Source: Zoogloeaceae bacterium (GTDB taxonomy: Bacteria; Pseudomonadota; Gammaproteobacteria; Burkholderiales; Rhodocyclaceae). From it: 61,385 nt of DNA. Location: positions 1 to 61,385 of the forward strand of contig JAITSU010000039.1 of assembly GCA_031287525.1 (NCBI GenBank), in the 5' to 3' direction. A program made the translations under genes and the position numbers. Positions 7,689 through 15,238 of the stretch are shown here, piece by piece (the stretch's first letter is position 1; every line of letters begins with the position of its first letter). The notes under the pieces were generated by a model. The model ran no database searches, was not told the origin of the DNA, and saw only the letters and a list, made by a program, of their open reading frames with translations.

Positions 7689-8549
7689 ATGGCTTTTTCC
7701 CGTCGTTACACCTTGACGCTTTCCTGTCCTGATCAAGTGGGCGTGGTCGCTGCGGTCAGCGGTTTCATCGCCGAACACCGTGGCTGGATCACCGAGGCGA
7801 ACCACCACGCCGACGCGATGGCGCAGCGTTTTTTCATGCGTCAGGAAATTCTCGCGGAGTCGTTGCCTTTCAGTCTGGAAGAATTCAGCGCCCGCTTCGC
7901 CCCGATTGCTGACCGCTTCGGCATGAAGTGGAAAATCTCCGACAGCGACAAAAAGAAACGCGTGGTCATTCTGGTGTCGAAGCAGGAGCATTGCCTCTAC
8001 GACCTGCTCTCGCGCTGGCAGTCGAAAGACCTGGACATCGAGATTCCCTGCATCATTTCCAATCACGACACCTTCAAAGGCTTTTCCGAATGGCATGGCA
8101 TTCCCTTCCATCATGTGCCGGTCACGCCGGATAACAAGGCACAAGCCTATGCCGAAGTAATGCGGCGGTTTGAAGAGGCGGAGGGCGACGTGATGGTGCT
8201 GGCGCGCTACATGCAGATTTTGTCGCCGGAGTTGTGCGCCCGGTATCCGGGGCAAATCATCAATATCCATCACAGTTTTCTGCCCAGTTTCGTCGGCGCG
8301 AAGCCCTACCATCAGGCGTTTCAGCGCGGCGTGAAGCTGATTGGCGCGACCTGTCATTACGTGACTTCCGACCTCGATCAGGGGCCGATCATCGAGCAGG
8401 ACGTGATTCGCGTCGACCACTCCGACCAGCCCGAAGATTTGGTGCGTTATGGCAAGGACATCGAAAAAGCCGTCCTCGCCCGTGGCCTGCGCTATCACCT
8501 CGAAGACCGGGTGCTGACGCATGGCAACAAAACGGTCGTTTTCCGCTGA
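7689..8549 (+). CDS. purU: Formyltetrahydrofolate deformylase
   Basis: PurU hydrolyses 10-formyl-tetrahydrofolate to formate and tetrahydrofolate, balancing one-carbon pools. The 286-residue product has an N-terminal ACT domain (about 1-85, RYTLTLSCPDQVGVVAAVSG) and a C-terminal formyltransferase-like domain with the catalytic stretch INIHHSFLPSF and the Asp in TSDLDQGPIIEQD. The ATG at 7689 has GGAG six bases upstream; in-frame starts at 7635 and 7677 are less likely. It is followed 33 bases later by a sarcosine-oxidase-beta-like gene. This pairing suggests disposal of one-carbon units released by N-methyl oxidation. Confidence 0.95.
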   Translation: MAFSRRYTLTLSCPDQVGVVAAVSGFIAEHRGWITEANHHADAMAQRFFMRQEILAESLPFSLEEFSARFAPIADRFGMKWKISDSDKKKRVVILVSKQEHCLYDLLSRWQSKDLDIEIPCIISNHDTFKGFSEWHGIPFHHVPVTPDNKAQAYAEVMRRFEEAEGDVMVLARYMQILSPELCARYPGQIINIHHSFLPSFVGAKPYHQAFQRGVKLIGATCHYVTSDLDQGPIIEQDVIRVDHSDQPEDLVRYGKDIEKAVLARGLRYHLEDRVLTHGNKTVVFR

Positions 8550-8582
8550 AATTTCAGCGCATTTTTAATTCAGGAGCCGAAC

Positions 8583-9824
8583 ATGCCTTGGCGACTTTTA
8601 CGCTTCGCGTTTTCCAGCAAACATCCCGAACCCCGGATGTTCACCCAGCACCAGAAGCTGAAACCGTCCTACGATGTTGTCATCATCGGCGGCGGCGGGC
8701 ATGGGCTGGCGGCGGCATACTATCTCGCCAAAGAGCATGGCGTTCGCAATGTCTGTGTGCTGGAAAAAAGCTACATCGGCGGCGGCAATACGGGGCGCAA
8801 TACCAGCATCATCCGCTCCAATTACCTGACGCCGGAGGGGGTGCAGTTTTACGATGAGTCGGTACGCATGTGGCAGGATTTGTCGACGGATTTCGACCTC
8901 AACCTGTTCTACGCCAATCGCGGTCACTACACCCTCGCGCATACCGACGCATCGCTCAGAACCATGCGCTGGCGGGCGGAGGTGAACAAGCATTACGGCG
9001 TCGATTCCGAAGTGGTGGGGCCGGAAGCGGTGAAAAAAGCCGCGCCGATGATTGACCTGTCATGCAGCGGACACGCGCCGATTCTGGGCGCGCTCTATCA
9101 CGCGCCCGGCTCGGTGGCGCGGCACGACGCAGTGGCCTGGGGCTACGGGCGCGGCGCTGACCAACGCGGCGTGGAAATCCACCAGAAAACCGAGGTGCTG
9201 GGCATCGACGTGCAGGGCGGCAAGGTCAAGGGCGTGCAGACTTCACGCGGCTATATCACCACGCCCAAGGTCTTGTGCGCCGTCGCCGGTTCAACGCCGC
9301 GCATCCTGAACATGGTGAATGTCAAAACGCCCCTCTACATCCACCCCCTGCAAGCGATGGTCAGCGAACCCGTCAAACCCTGGCTCGACCCGATTCTGGT
9401 TTCCGGCAGCTTGCATGTTTATATCAGCCAGTCAGCGCGCGGCGAACTCGTCATGGGCGCGTCGCTCGACCCTTACGAAGTGCATTCCACACGCTCCTCG
9501 CTGGAATTCGCCGAAGGGCTGACGGCGGAAATGCTGAACATGTTCCCCTTTCTCTCCAATGTCAAAGTCATGCGCCAGTGGGCGGGCATGGCGGACATGA
9601 CGCCCGACTTCGCGCCCATCATGGGCAAGACGCCGGTGGAAGGGTTTTATCTCGACTGCGGCTGGGGTACTTACGGTTTCAAGGCAACGCCCGTCAGCGG
9701 CAAGACGATGGCGCACACCCTCATCCACGATACGCCGCATCCGCTGATTACCGGCTTTTCGTTGGAGCGTTTCAAAAATTACGCGCTCACCGGCGAAAAA
9801 GGCGCGGCCTCAGTGGGACACTGA
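8583..9824 (+). CDS. Sarcosine oxidase beta subunit-like FAD/FMN oxidoreductase
   Basis: A 413-residue DAO-family flavoprotein. YDVVIIGGGGHGLAAAYYLA (about 30-49) is the FAD dinucleotide motif. GRNTSIIRSNYLTPEG and ARHDAVAWGY are hallmarks of the heterotetrameric sarcosine oxidase beta subunit; H181 in the latter corresponds to the histidine that covalently binds FMN. The start ATG follows AGGAG. The alpha, gamma and delta subunits that normally accompany soxB are absent here, so it either acts alone, pairs with genes elsewhere, or oxidises a related secondary or tertiary amine. It follows purU, and the XRE-cupin regulator is divergent. Confidence 0.85.
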   Translation: MPWRLLRFAFSSKHPEPRMFTQHQKLKPSYDVVIIGGGGHGLAAAYYLAKEHGVRNVCVLEKSYIGGGNTGRNTSIIRSNYLTPEGVQFYDESVRMWQDLSTDFDLNLFYANRGHYTLAHTDASLRTMRWRAEVNKHYGVDSEVVGPEAVKKAAPMIDLSCSGHAPILGALYHAPGSVARHDAVAWGYGRGADQRGVEIHQKTEVLGIDVQGGKVKGVQTSRGYITTPKVLCAVAGSTPRILNMVNVKTPLYIHPLQAMVSEPVKPWLDPILVSGSLHVYISQSARGELVMGASLDPYEVHSTRSSLEFAEGLTAEMLNMFPFLSNVKVMRQWAGMADMTPDFAPIMGKTPVEGFYLDCGWGTYGFKATPVSGKTMAHTLIHDTPHPLITGFSLERFKNYALTGEKGAASVGH

Positions 9825-9842
9825 TCAGGAGTCAGATGTCAG

Positions 9843-10373
9843 GTGACAGGGGTTTGGATTCCCGCATGCGACCCCGGCGAACTCATCGCGGACGCCATCG
9901 GACGCGCCATCGAAGCGCAGCGCGGTTTGCTTCACAAAGCGGTTAAGGCGACCAGACTGGAAAGCGTCAGCATCGCCGGAATCAAGCTTGATACGCACAA
10001 AATCGGCGGCAACGACGGCGCGACACTGGTCGATGCGCTCAAGACATGACACAAGGTCGCAGGCAAATCCATCGCCTTCATCATTGACGAGGCACAACAC
10101 GCGCTGACAATCGAAGCTGGCGAAAACGCCATGAAAGCGCTGAAATCGGCGCGCGATCAGATCAACGTCGGTAGCAAGATCGAATTGATGCTGATTATGT
10201 CCGACCCGGAACAGGCAGCAAAGAACGCCCTTGATGCGCTACGACAACAAATCCCGTCACTCGTCTGGAAATCCGCGCGGGGAGAATACGCGGTTGATGA
10301 CGTAGCAATGCACCGCTGGTATCAACAAAGAGTCGCGGCGGGGAAGTTGCCCCCACAAGGAACGCTCGAATAA
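9843..10373 (+). pseudogene. Broken ATPase-like gene with in-frame stop
   Basis: One frame runs from about 9843 to 10373 but is interrupted by TGA at 10047-10049. Before the stop it encodes ELIADAIGRAIEAQRGLLHK and more. After the stop it reads KSIAFIIDEAQHAL, a Walker-B-like strand (hhhhDEA), then MLIMSDPEQAAKNALDAL. No Walker A is visible, so the 5' part is also missing. The C-terminus ends normally at TAA. It looks like a decayed AAA-type or IS-associated ATPase. TGA replacing a tryptophan codon is a simple explanation; read-through or sequencing error cannot be excluded. Confidence 0.6.
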
Positions 10374-10855
10374 GCCCGCCCCACGCCGAGGCGTAGGACG
10401 GGGTGCTGCGTGGGGCCTAGTTCAGGGGCGACGCATTGCAAAAAAACAGCAATGCGGCTATGATGAGCCTAGCTATCCACCTGGTCAGTGGATGCCGTCT
10501 GAACCGTCCGCTACCATTGGACTTTTCGACCATCTATGTTCACCTCCTTTCGGGGGGTCGGTGTAGGCAAAAAAGCCCCGTTCCACTGGGGCTTTTTTGC
10601 TGCCCCACCGTAATTTCACAGTATCGTCGCCAGCGCCGCCCAACAGGATTTCGGGCGGAGGGTGAGACAGTGACCTGCCTAGGGATGAAGTCGACAAAAT
10701 CAAAAAACAAAATTCCCTGATGACTTGTGCTAGAGTGAAAGCGTTGGCTGACAACAACGAACTTCGGACAGAAGCAAGAAGTTGACGCATTTGTTGAAAA
10801 CCAGGACTGGTGCCTGTTGGCAATATGTCAAACCCTGTAAAGAGGAGAGTAATAA
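10374..10855. other. Intergenic region without a convincing gene
   Basis: This 482-base stretch holds an inverted repeat GCCCCACGC/GCGTGGGGC (10378-10386 with 10408-10416), a small hairpin GCATTGC/GCAATGC (10434-10440 with 10450-10456), and a strong bidirectional terminator (listed separately). A minus-strand frame includes an RTX-like GGAGDDTV but lacks other gene features. The last 60 bases are the leader of the small gene at 10856. Confidence 0.5.
10567..10600. terminator. Bidirectional intrinsic terminator
   Basis: AAAAAAGCCCC (10569-10579) pairs with GGGGCTTTTTT (10588-10598), with GC/GC closing outside. The stem ends in T-tracts on both strands. It lies about 200 bases past the ATPase pseudogene, so it may once have served a gene that is now lost. 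Confidence 0.8.
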
Positions 10856-11041
10856 ATGAAAATTTTTATCTTGATCGCAGCCATTGTAGTTTTGCTTTTA
10901 CGGAAAGGTAAAGTCGTAAATCAGAATGATGAGATGCGGCATTGGCACGATATGCACGAACCCGAACAGATCCCTACATATCATGGCTATGACCAAGTTT
11001 CCGAGATGATATATGGTGATCCATTCCATGACCGTGATTAA
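10856..11041 (+). CDS. Small hypothetical membrane-anchored protein
   Basis: A 61-residue product preceded by an unusually strong ribosome binding site, AGAGGAGAG, 6 bases before ATG. Residues 3-15 (IFILIAAIVVLLL) form one transmembrane segment. The rest is polar and rich in His, Asp and Met (MRHWHDMHEP). I recognise no family. The region is AT-richer than its surroundings. The RBS and clear topology argue that it is real; the function is unknown. Confidence 0.55.
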   Translation: MKIFILIAAIVVLLLRKGKVVNQNDEMRHWHDMHEPEQIPTYHGYDQVSEMIYGDPFHDRD

Positions 11042-11126
11042 GCCATTCTTTAACCGACGTTATACGCTTATGCGTTGAGCGCGATCGGTAACTGTTAGAT
11101 GTACGACTGAACTACCACGCATCCGA

Positions 11127-11387
11127 TCATATTTCTTTCCATTTTTCATAGGCTTCGTCAAAATTATTGCGCTCTCTCTGCTTGAATCCCTCGTCACCAA
11201 ATTTATTTTGGTAAATATCCGCAATAAGATTGTGCTCAGTAACAGATAATTCCCCATCTTTCCGCAAACGTTCGTCTGCGCGTAACAACAACCCTTTGCT
11301 GTATTCATTTTCTTGCATGATAAAAAAATTTGTCGCCCGCCTGATTTTGTTCTTTTCTCCCCATCTGGATGGTTTTGCGTAACCCAT
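11127..11387 (-). CDS. Small hypothetical protein
   Basis: An 86-residue, highly charged protein (Lys, Arg, Glu) without a signal peptide. A central segment (QENEYSKGLLLRADERLRKD) and the C-terminal part (RERNNFDEAYEKWKEI) look helical. The ATG at 11387 is preferred over an upstream GTG/TTG-type start. The upstream sequence is a heptanucleotide repeat overlapping the end of tcdA. I do not recognise the family. Low GC relative to the neighbours suggests acquired DNA. It might be spurious. Confidence 0.4.
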   Translation of the reverse strand: MGYAKPSRWGEKNKIRRATNFFIMQENEYSKGLLLRADERLRKDGELSVTEHNLIADIYQNKFGDEGFKQRERNNFDEAYEKWKEI

Positions 11388-11390
11388 ACT

Positions 11391-11437
11391 GCTGTCACCT
11401 GTCACCTGTCACCTGTCACCTGTTACCCGTTACCTGC
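11391..11437. repeat. Short tandem heptanucleotide repeat (TGTCACC)
   Basis: TGTCACC is repeated about four times in tandem and then decays to TGTTACC and CGTTACC. The end of tcdA (stop at 11423) lies within the decayed part. Similar degenerate CAGGTGACAGG-like strings occur at 7487-7517, 9824-9852, 35661-35690 and 39168-39200, always at gene edges. Confidence 0.75.
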
Positions 11438-12199
11438 CCCCAGAATTTCCAGCGCCACGGCGCAGGCGGCGAGTCCCATGCTGGCGGTGACGCAGACGGA
11501 GGAGCCGAATCCGGCGCAACTTAATCCTTGCGGGGCGTTGCTGGCATTGTGGTCACACGCTTTTGCCGGATAGCGCAGGGGTTCGGTGGAGTAGATGGCG
11601 GGGATGTCGAATTTTTTGGGCGCTTTGGGAAAGCCGAATTCCCGCCGTAGCTGGCTGCGGACTTTGGCGAGCAGCGGGTCTTGCGTGGTTTGGCTCAAAT
11701 CGGCGCGCCGGATTTGGGTGGGGTCGGTTTGCCCGCCTGCCGCGCCGACAGTGACGATGGGGACGCCCTGCCGCTTGCAGTGGGCGATCATCGCCGCCTT
11801 GACGCGGCTCTGGTCGATGGCGTCGATGACGATGGAGAAATCGCCCTCCAGCATTTGAGGAAGGTTTTCCAGCGTGACGAAATCTTCGACGCCATGCGCG
11901 CGACACGCCGGGTTGATGGCGCGGATGCGCTCCGTCATGACTTCAATCTTGGCTTTGCCGTAGTTGCCGTCTAATGCCTGAATCTGGCGATTGGTGTTGG
12001 ATTCCGCCACCATGTCGAGGTCGATCAGGGTGAGGCGACCGACGCGGTTTCTCGCCAGGGCTTCCACCGCCCATGCGCCGACGCCGCCGACGCCGACGAC
12101 GCAGACATGCGCCGAGCGGAATCGCGCTGCGGCGAATTCGCCGTATAAACGCGAAACGCCGCCGAAGCGACGTTCCAAATCCTGTTCGTCCGCGCTCAT
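11423..12199 (-). CDS. tcdA: tRNA threonylcarbamoyladenosine dehydratase TcdA
   Basis: TcdA (CsdL/YgdL) uses ATP to convert t6A37 of tRNA to the cyclic ct6A form. The 258-residue protein is an E1-like/ThiF-fold enzyme. Its nucleotide-binding motif is VVGVGGVGAWAVEALAR, followed by DLDMVAESNTNRQ. The adenylation-site region VIDAIDQSRVKAAMI and a C-terminal hydrophobic tail match the family. The ATG at 12199 is chosen over a TTG at 12202. It lies downstream of the HPt/HD-GYP gene on the same strand, 12 bases away, so co-transcription is likely. Confidence 0.93.
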   Translation of the reverse strand: MSADEQDLERRFGGVSRLYGEFAAARFRSAHVCVVGVGGVGAWAVEALARNRVGRLTLIDLDMVAESNTNRQIQALDGNYGKAKIEVMTERIRAINPACRAHGVEDFVTLENLPQMLEGDFSIVIDAIDQSRVKAAMIAHCKRQGVPIVTVGAAGGQTDPTQIRRADLSQTTQDPLLAKVRSQLRREFGFPKAPKKFDIPAIYSTEPLRYPAKACDHNASNAPQGLSCAGFGSSVCVTASMGLAACAVALEILGAGNG

Positions 12200-12211
12200 C
12201 AACCGTTCACA

Positions 12212-13324
12212 TCAACTCGTGGTTTCGATGGTGCGGCGGATGACGGTGTTGAAGGGCAGCGTCCATTCCGGCGCGAACTGGTTGTCGCAGGCGTTGATTT
12301 CGGCAATGGCGCGCAGCACCGAGCGATTTTTGCCATGATGACTGTGTTTTAGCATGACGGCTTCAAAGGCGTCGACGATGGCGATGACTTTTGCGCCCGC
12401 GCAGATTTGCTCGTCTTTGAGATTGTTCGGGTAGCCGCTGCCGTCGGGCATTTCGTGGTGCTGGGCGACGATTTCCGCCGCGCCCTCCCAGCCGGGCATC
12501 CGTTGCAGCAGGGTGGCGGCGTAATTGGGATGGGTCCGCAGGGTGAGTTTTTCTTCGGCGCTCATCTGTCCGACTTTGAGCCAGACGCTTTCCGGCAGGA
12601 ACATCATGCCGACATCGTGCATGTAGATGGCGGCTTCCAGTTGCACCGGATCGACAACATGTTCCGCCGCTTTGTTGGCTTCCAGCGCCAGACGCAAAAT
12701 GCGGGTGGTGCGCCCCTTGAAAAACGGGGAGCGATTTTCCAGTTGCATGGCGAGGCTGCGGAAAAATTGCAGATCGGCGGCAATCACATGGTCAGCAATC
12801 GGCGTGATGGCGGGCTTGTCTTGCATGACCGTAGACGGGGCGGTGACGACGGGGGGGAAGCCGGTGACGATTTCAATCAATTCGGCGCAGAGGTCGTCAA
12901 TCTGGTCGGGCAACGCCTGCGCGGTTTTTTCCAGCCCCTGCACCAGTGGCACGAGACGCAGGCTATCCAGCGGCTTGTGTTTCAGCAGCCCTTCAATCGC
13001 CAGTTCCAGCCGGTCAAGGGTAAGCAGGATGGTTTCGGCGAGGCGGTCGGAAAACTGGATGTGCCCTTCGCGGAAGCGGGAGAGCAGGGATTCAACCCCA
13101 TGCGTGATGGTCACGCCCAGTTCAACCTTGGTCAGCGCGGCGTCGCCCTTGATGTTATGCACGGCGCGAAACAGGTCGTCGATGATGTCCCGGTTGCCGG
13201 GGGTGATTTTGAGTTGGGCGACGTAACGCTCGATTTCCACCGCCTTGTCCTGCAAGGCGTCAGCGAATTCTTCCAATGCTTCTCTGTCCTGAATGGCAGG
13301 AGCGATGATGGCTTTGATGTCCAT
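12212..13324 (-). CDS. HPt domain - HD-GYP-like domain fusion
   Basis: The 370-residue protein begins with an HPt phosphotransfer domain (about 10-115). The phosphoacceptor would be H56 in FRAVHNIKGDAAL. A C-terminal HD-GYP-type domain follows (about 195-340): H236-D237 in MHDVGMMFL, HH289-290, and GYP at 297-299 in DGSGYP. Canonical HD-GYP proteins hydrolyse cyclic di-GMP. Here the first metal-binding His (usual HSxRV) is replaced in GRTTRIL, and the Lys of HDxGK is Met, so catalysis is uncertain. The fusion suggests that a histidine kinase relay controls the output. No receiver or membrane segment is present. Confidence 0.85.
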   Translation of the reverse strand: MDIKAIIAPAIQDREALEEFADALQDKAVEIERYVAQLKITPGNRDIIDDLFRAVHNIKGDAALTKVELGVTITHGVESLLSRFREGHIQFSDRLAETILLTLDRLELAIEGLLKHKPLDSLRLVPLVQGLEKTAQALPDQIDDLCAELIEIVTGFPPVVTAPSTVMQDKPAITPIADHVIAADLQFFRSLAMQLENRSPFFKGRTTRILRLALEANKAAEHVVDPVQLEAAIYMHDVGMMFLPESVWLKVGQMSAEEKLTLRTHPNYAATLLQRMPGWEGAAEIVAQHHEMPDGSGYPNNLKDEQICAGAKVIAIVDAFEAVMLKHSHHGKNRSVLRAIAEINACDNQFAPEWTLPFNTVIRRTIETTS

Positions 13325-13485
13325 GCGGATTCCTCTTTTGGTATTTGAAGCGGCACTCGTGTTTGGTTAACTCCGAAGTTTAGCCCAAACCGATGCCAAT
13401 AAGCAGATGTCGAAAATCCGCCGCGTCAACGGACAGGCTGGCGCGTTACAATCCGCACCCTGAACCTCATCTTTGAACCCGCCCT

Positions 13486-15234
13486 ATGTCCCTGACTGTC
13501 CTTGGTCTTTCCGGCGCTGTAAGCCACGACCCTTCCGCCGCGCTGTACATCGACGGCAAACTCGTCGCCGCCGCCGAAGAAGAACGCTTCGTGCGCGACA
13601 AGCACGCGAAAAACCGGATGCCCTACGAAGCGGCGAAATTCTGTCTGGCGCAGGCGGGCATCACGCCCGCCGATGTTGATGTCGTCAGCATCCCCTTCGC
13701 GCCCATCAGTCTTGTCGGCAAGGCGCGCTGGCACTACGCCCGCCGCTACGCCTACGCCCCTGACCGGGCGCTTGACGCCATTTTCAATGGCAATCGCCGT
13801 TACGCCCGTTACAAAAAACGCATCGAATGGTGTCTGACGCAACTTGGTTTCGACCTCAAAAAAACCAGAATCGAGCCGGTTGAACACCACCTCGCCCACG
13901 CCGCCAGCGCCTATCTTTGCTCCGGGTTCAAGGAAAAAACCGCCATCCTCTGCATCGACGGCAAGGGCGAATACGCCACCACCTTTTTTGGTTGGGGCGA
14001 AAACGGGCAAATTCACAAAATCAAGGAATTTTACGACCCGGATTCCCTGGGCGGACTCTACGGCGCGCTGACCGAATATCTGGGTTTCGACATGCTCGAC
14101 GGCGAATTCAAGGTCATGGGCATGGCGCCCTACGGCGACGCCAATCGCTACGACTTTTCGCGTCTGGCGAAATTTGAAAATGGCGAACTCGTCGTCAACA
14201 CCGATTACGCCAACGTCATCGGCTTGAAACGCTACAAGGAAAAAGGCAAAGGCTATTACTTCTCGCCCAGACTCGTGGAATGGCTAGGCCCGAAACGCGA
14301 AGGCGACATTGCCGACGAACCTTATGTGCACTACGCCGCCAGCATACAGGCGTTGTTTGAAAAACTCGCGCTGGACATGATGGATTACTATCTCGGCGAC
14401 ATCCTGCGCGAAACCGGCAAAATCGCCTTCGCTGGCGGCTGCGCCCTGAATGTCAAACTCAACCAGAAAATCATCGCCCGACCGGAAGTCAGGGAACTCT
14501 ACGTCCAGCCCGCGTCCAGCGACGCAGGCACCGCCGTCGGCGCGGCCGCTTATGTGTCGCAACAGCATGAGGTCGCCGTGGAAAAAATGGAGCACGTCTT
14601 CCTTGGCCCCGAATACGCCAACGAGGAGGTCATTGCCGCCATTGCCCGCTTCGAGACGCAGCGCGGCATCACGCTGAACTGGCGGAAAATCGACGCCGTA
14701 CCCGAAAAAATCGCCAAAATCCTCGCTGACGGCAATCCGGTCGCGTGGTTTCAGGGGCGCATGGAATTCGGCCCGCGCGCCCTGGGCGGACGCTCCATCC
14801 TCGGCTGCCCCAGCGTTCCCGGCGTCGCCGACCGCATCAACGCCCAAATCAAATTCCGCGAACGCTGGCGTCCTTTCTGCCCCTCGATGCTCGATACCGT
14901 CGGCCCCGAAATGTTCAAAATCAACCATCCCGCGCCCTTCATGACCTTCACCTTTGAAGTGAACGACGAATGGAAAACCCGCGTGCCGGAAGTCGTGCAC
15001 GAAGACGGCACTTCCCGCGCCCAGGTTTTGCAACGCGAATTCAACCCGCGCTACTACGACCTGATGAAAGAAATGGAAAAACTCACCGGCAACGGCGTCG
15101 CGCTCAACACCTCGCTCAACCGGCGCGGCGAACCCATGATCTGCTCACCTGCCGACGCGCTGGAAATGTTCTACGGTTGTGACCTGCAATATCTCATCAT
15201 GCAGGATGTGCTGGTGGTGAAAGCCTCTTCCTGA
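13486..15234 (+). CDS. NodU/CmcH-type carbamoyltransferase
   Basis: A 582-residue carbamoyltransferase with the ASKHA-fold N-terminal part (LGLSGAVSHDPSAALYIDGK; AAAEEERFVRDKH). Its conserved histidines and acidic residues include HHLAHAASAY and LCIDGKGEY. A YrdC-like C-terminal domain follows (RMEFGPRALGGRSILGCP; FRERWRPFCPSM; NGVALNTSLNRRGEPM). The family transfers carbamoyl from carbamoyl phosphate to hydroxyls in antibiotics and Nod factors via carbamoyl-AMP. It ends 4 bases before hypD. HypF, which provides carbamoyl for the hydrogenase cyanide ligands, is related and absent here, so a role in hydrogenase maturation is possible but inferred. Confidence 0.85.
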   Translation: MSLTVLGLSGAVSHDPSAALYIDGKLVAAAEEERFVRDKHAKNRMPYEAAKFCLAQAGITPADVDVVSIPFAPISLVGKARWHYARRYAYAPDRALDAIFNGNRRYARYKKRIEWCLTQLGFDLKKTRIEPVEHHLAHAASAYLCSGFKEKTAILCIDGKGEYATTFFGWGENGQIHKIKEFYDPDSLGGLYGALTEYLGFDMLDGEFKVMGMAPYGDANRYDFSRLAKFENGELVVNTDYANVIGLKRYKEKGKGYYFSPRLVEWLGPKREGDIADEPYVHYAASIQALFEKLALDMMDYYLGDILRETGKIAFAGGCALNVKLNQKIIARPEVRELYVQPASSDAGTAVGAAAYVSQQHEVAVEKMEHVFLGPEYANEEVIAAIARFETQRGITLNWRKIDAVPEKIAKILADGNPVAWFQGRMEFGPRALGGRSILGCPSVPGVADRINAQIKFRERWRPFCPSMLDTVGPEMFKINHPAPFMTFTFEVNDEWKTRVPEVVHEDGTSRAQVLQREFNPRYYDLMKEMEKLTGNGVALNTSLNRRGEPMICSPADALEMFYGCDLQYLIMQDVLVVKASS

Positions 15235-15238
15235 GCCA

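Noticed and set aside
10047-10049. TGA as a selenocysteine codon
   Set aside because: There is no nearby SECIS-like structure apparent, the ATPase family does not use selenocysteine, and the 5' end of the gene is also missing.
10485-10823. Minus-strand frame with GGAGDDTV resembling an RTX repeat
   Set aside because: Only one such motif occurs, the frame crosses the strong terminator at 10567-10600, and there is no ribosome binding site or family-like context.
11391-11437. Possible CRISPR array
   Set aside because: Units are 7 bp and directly tandem with no spacers; it is a short tandem repeat. No other CRISPR-like array or cas gene was seen.
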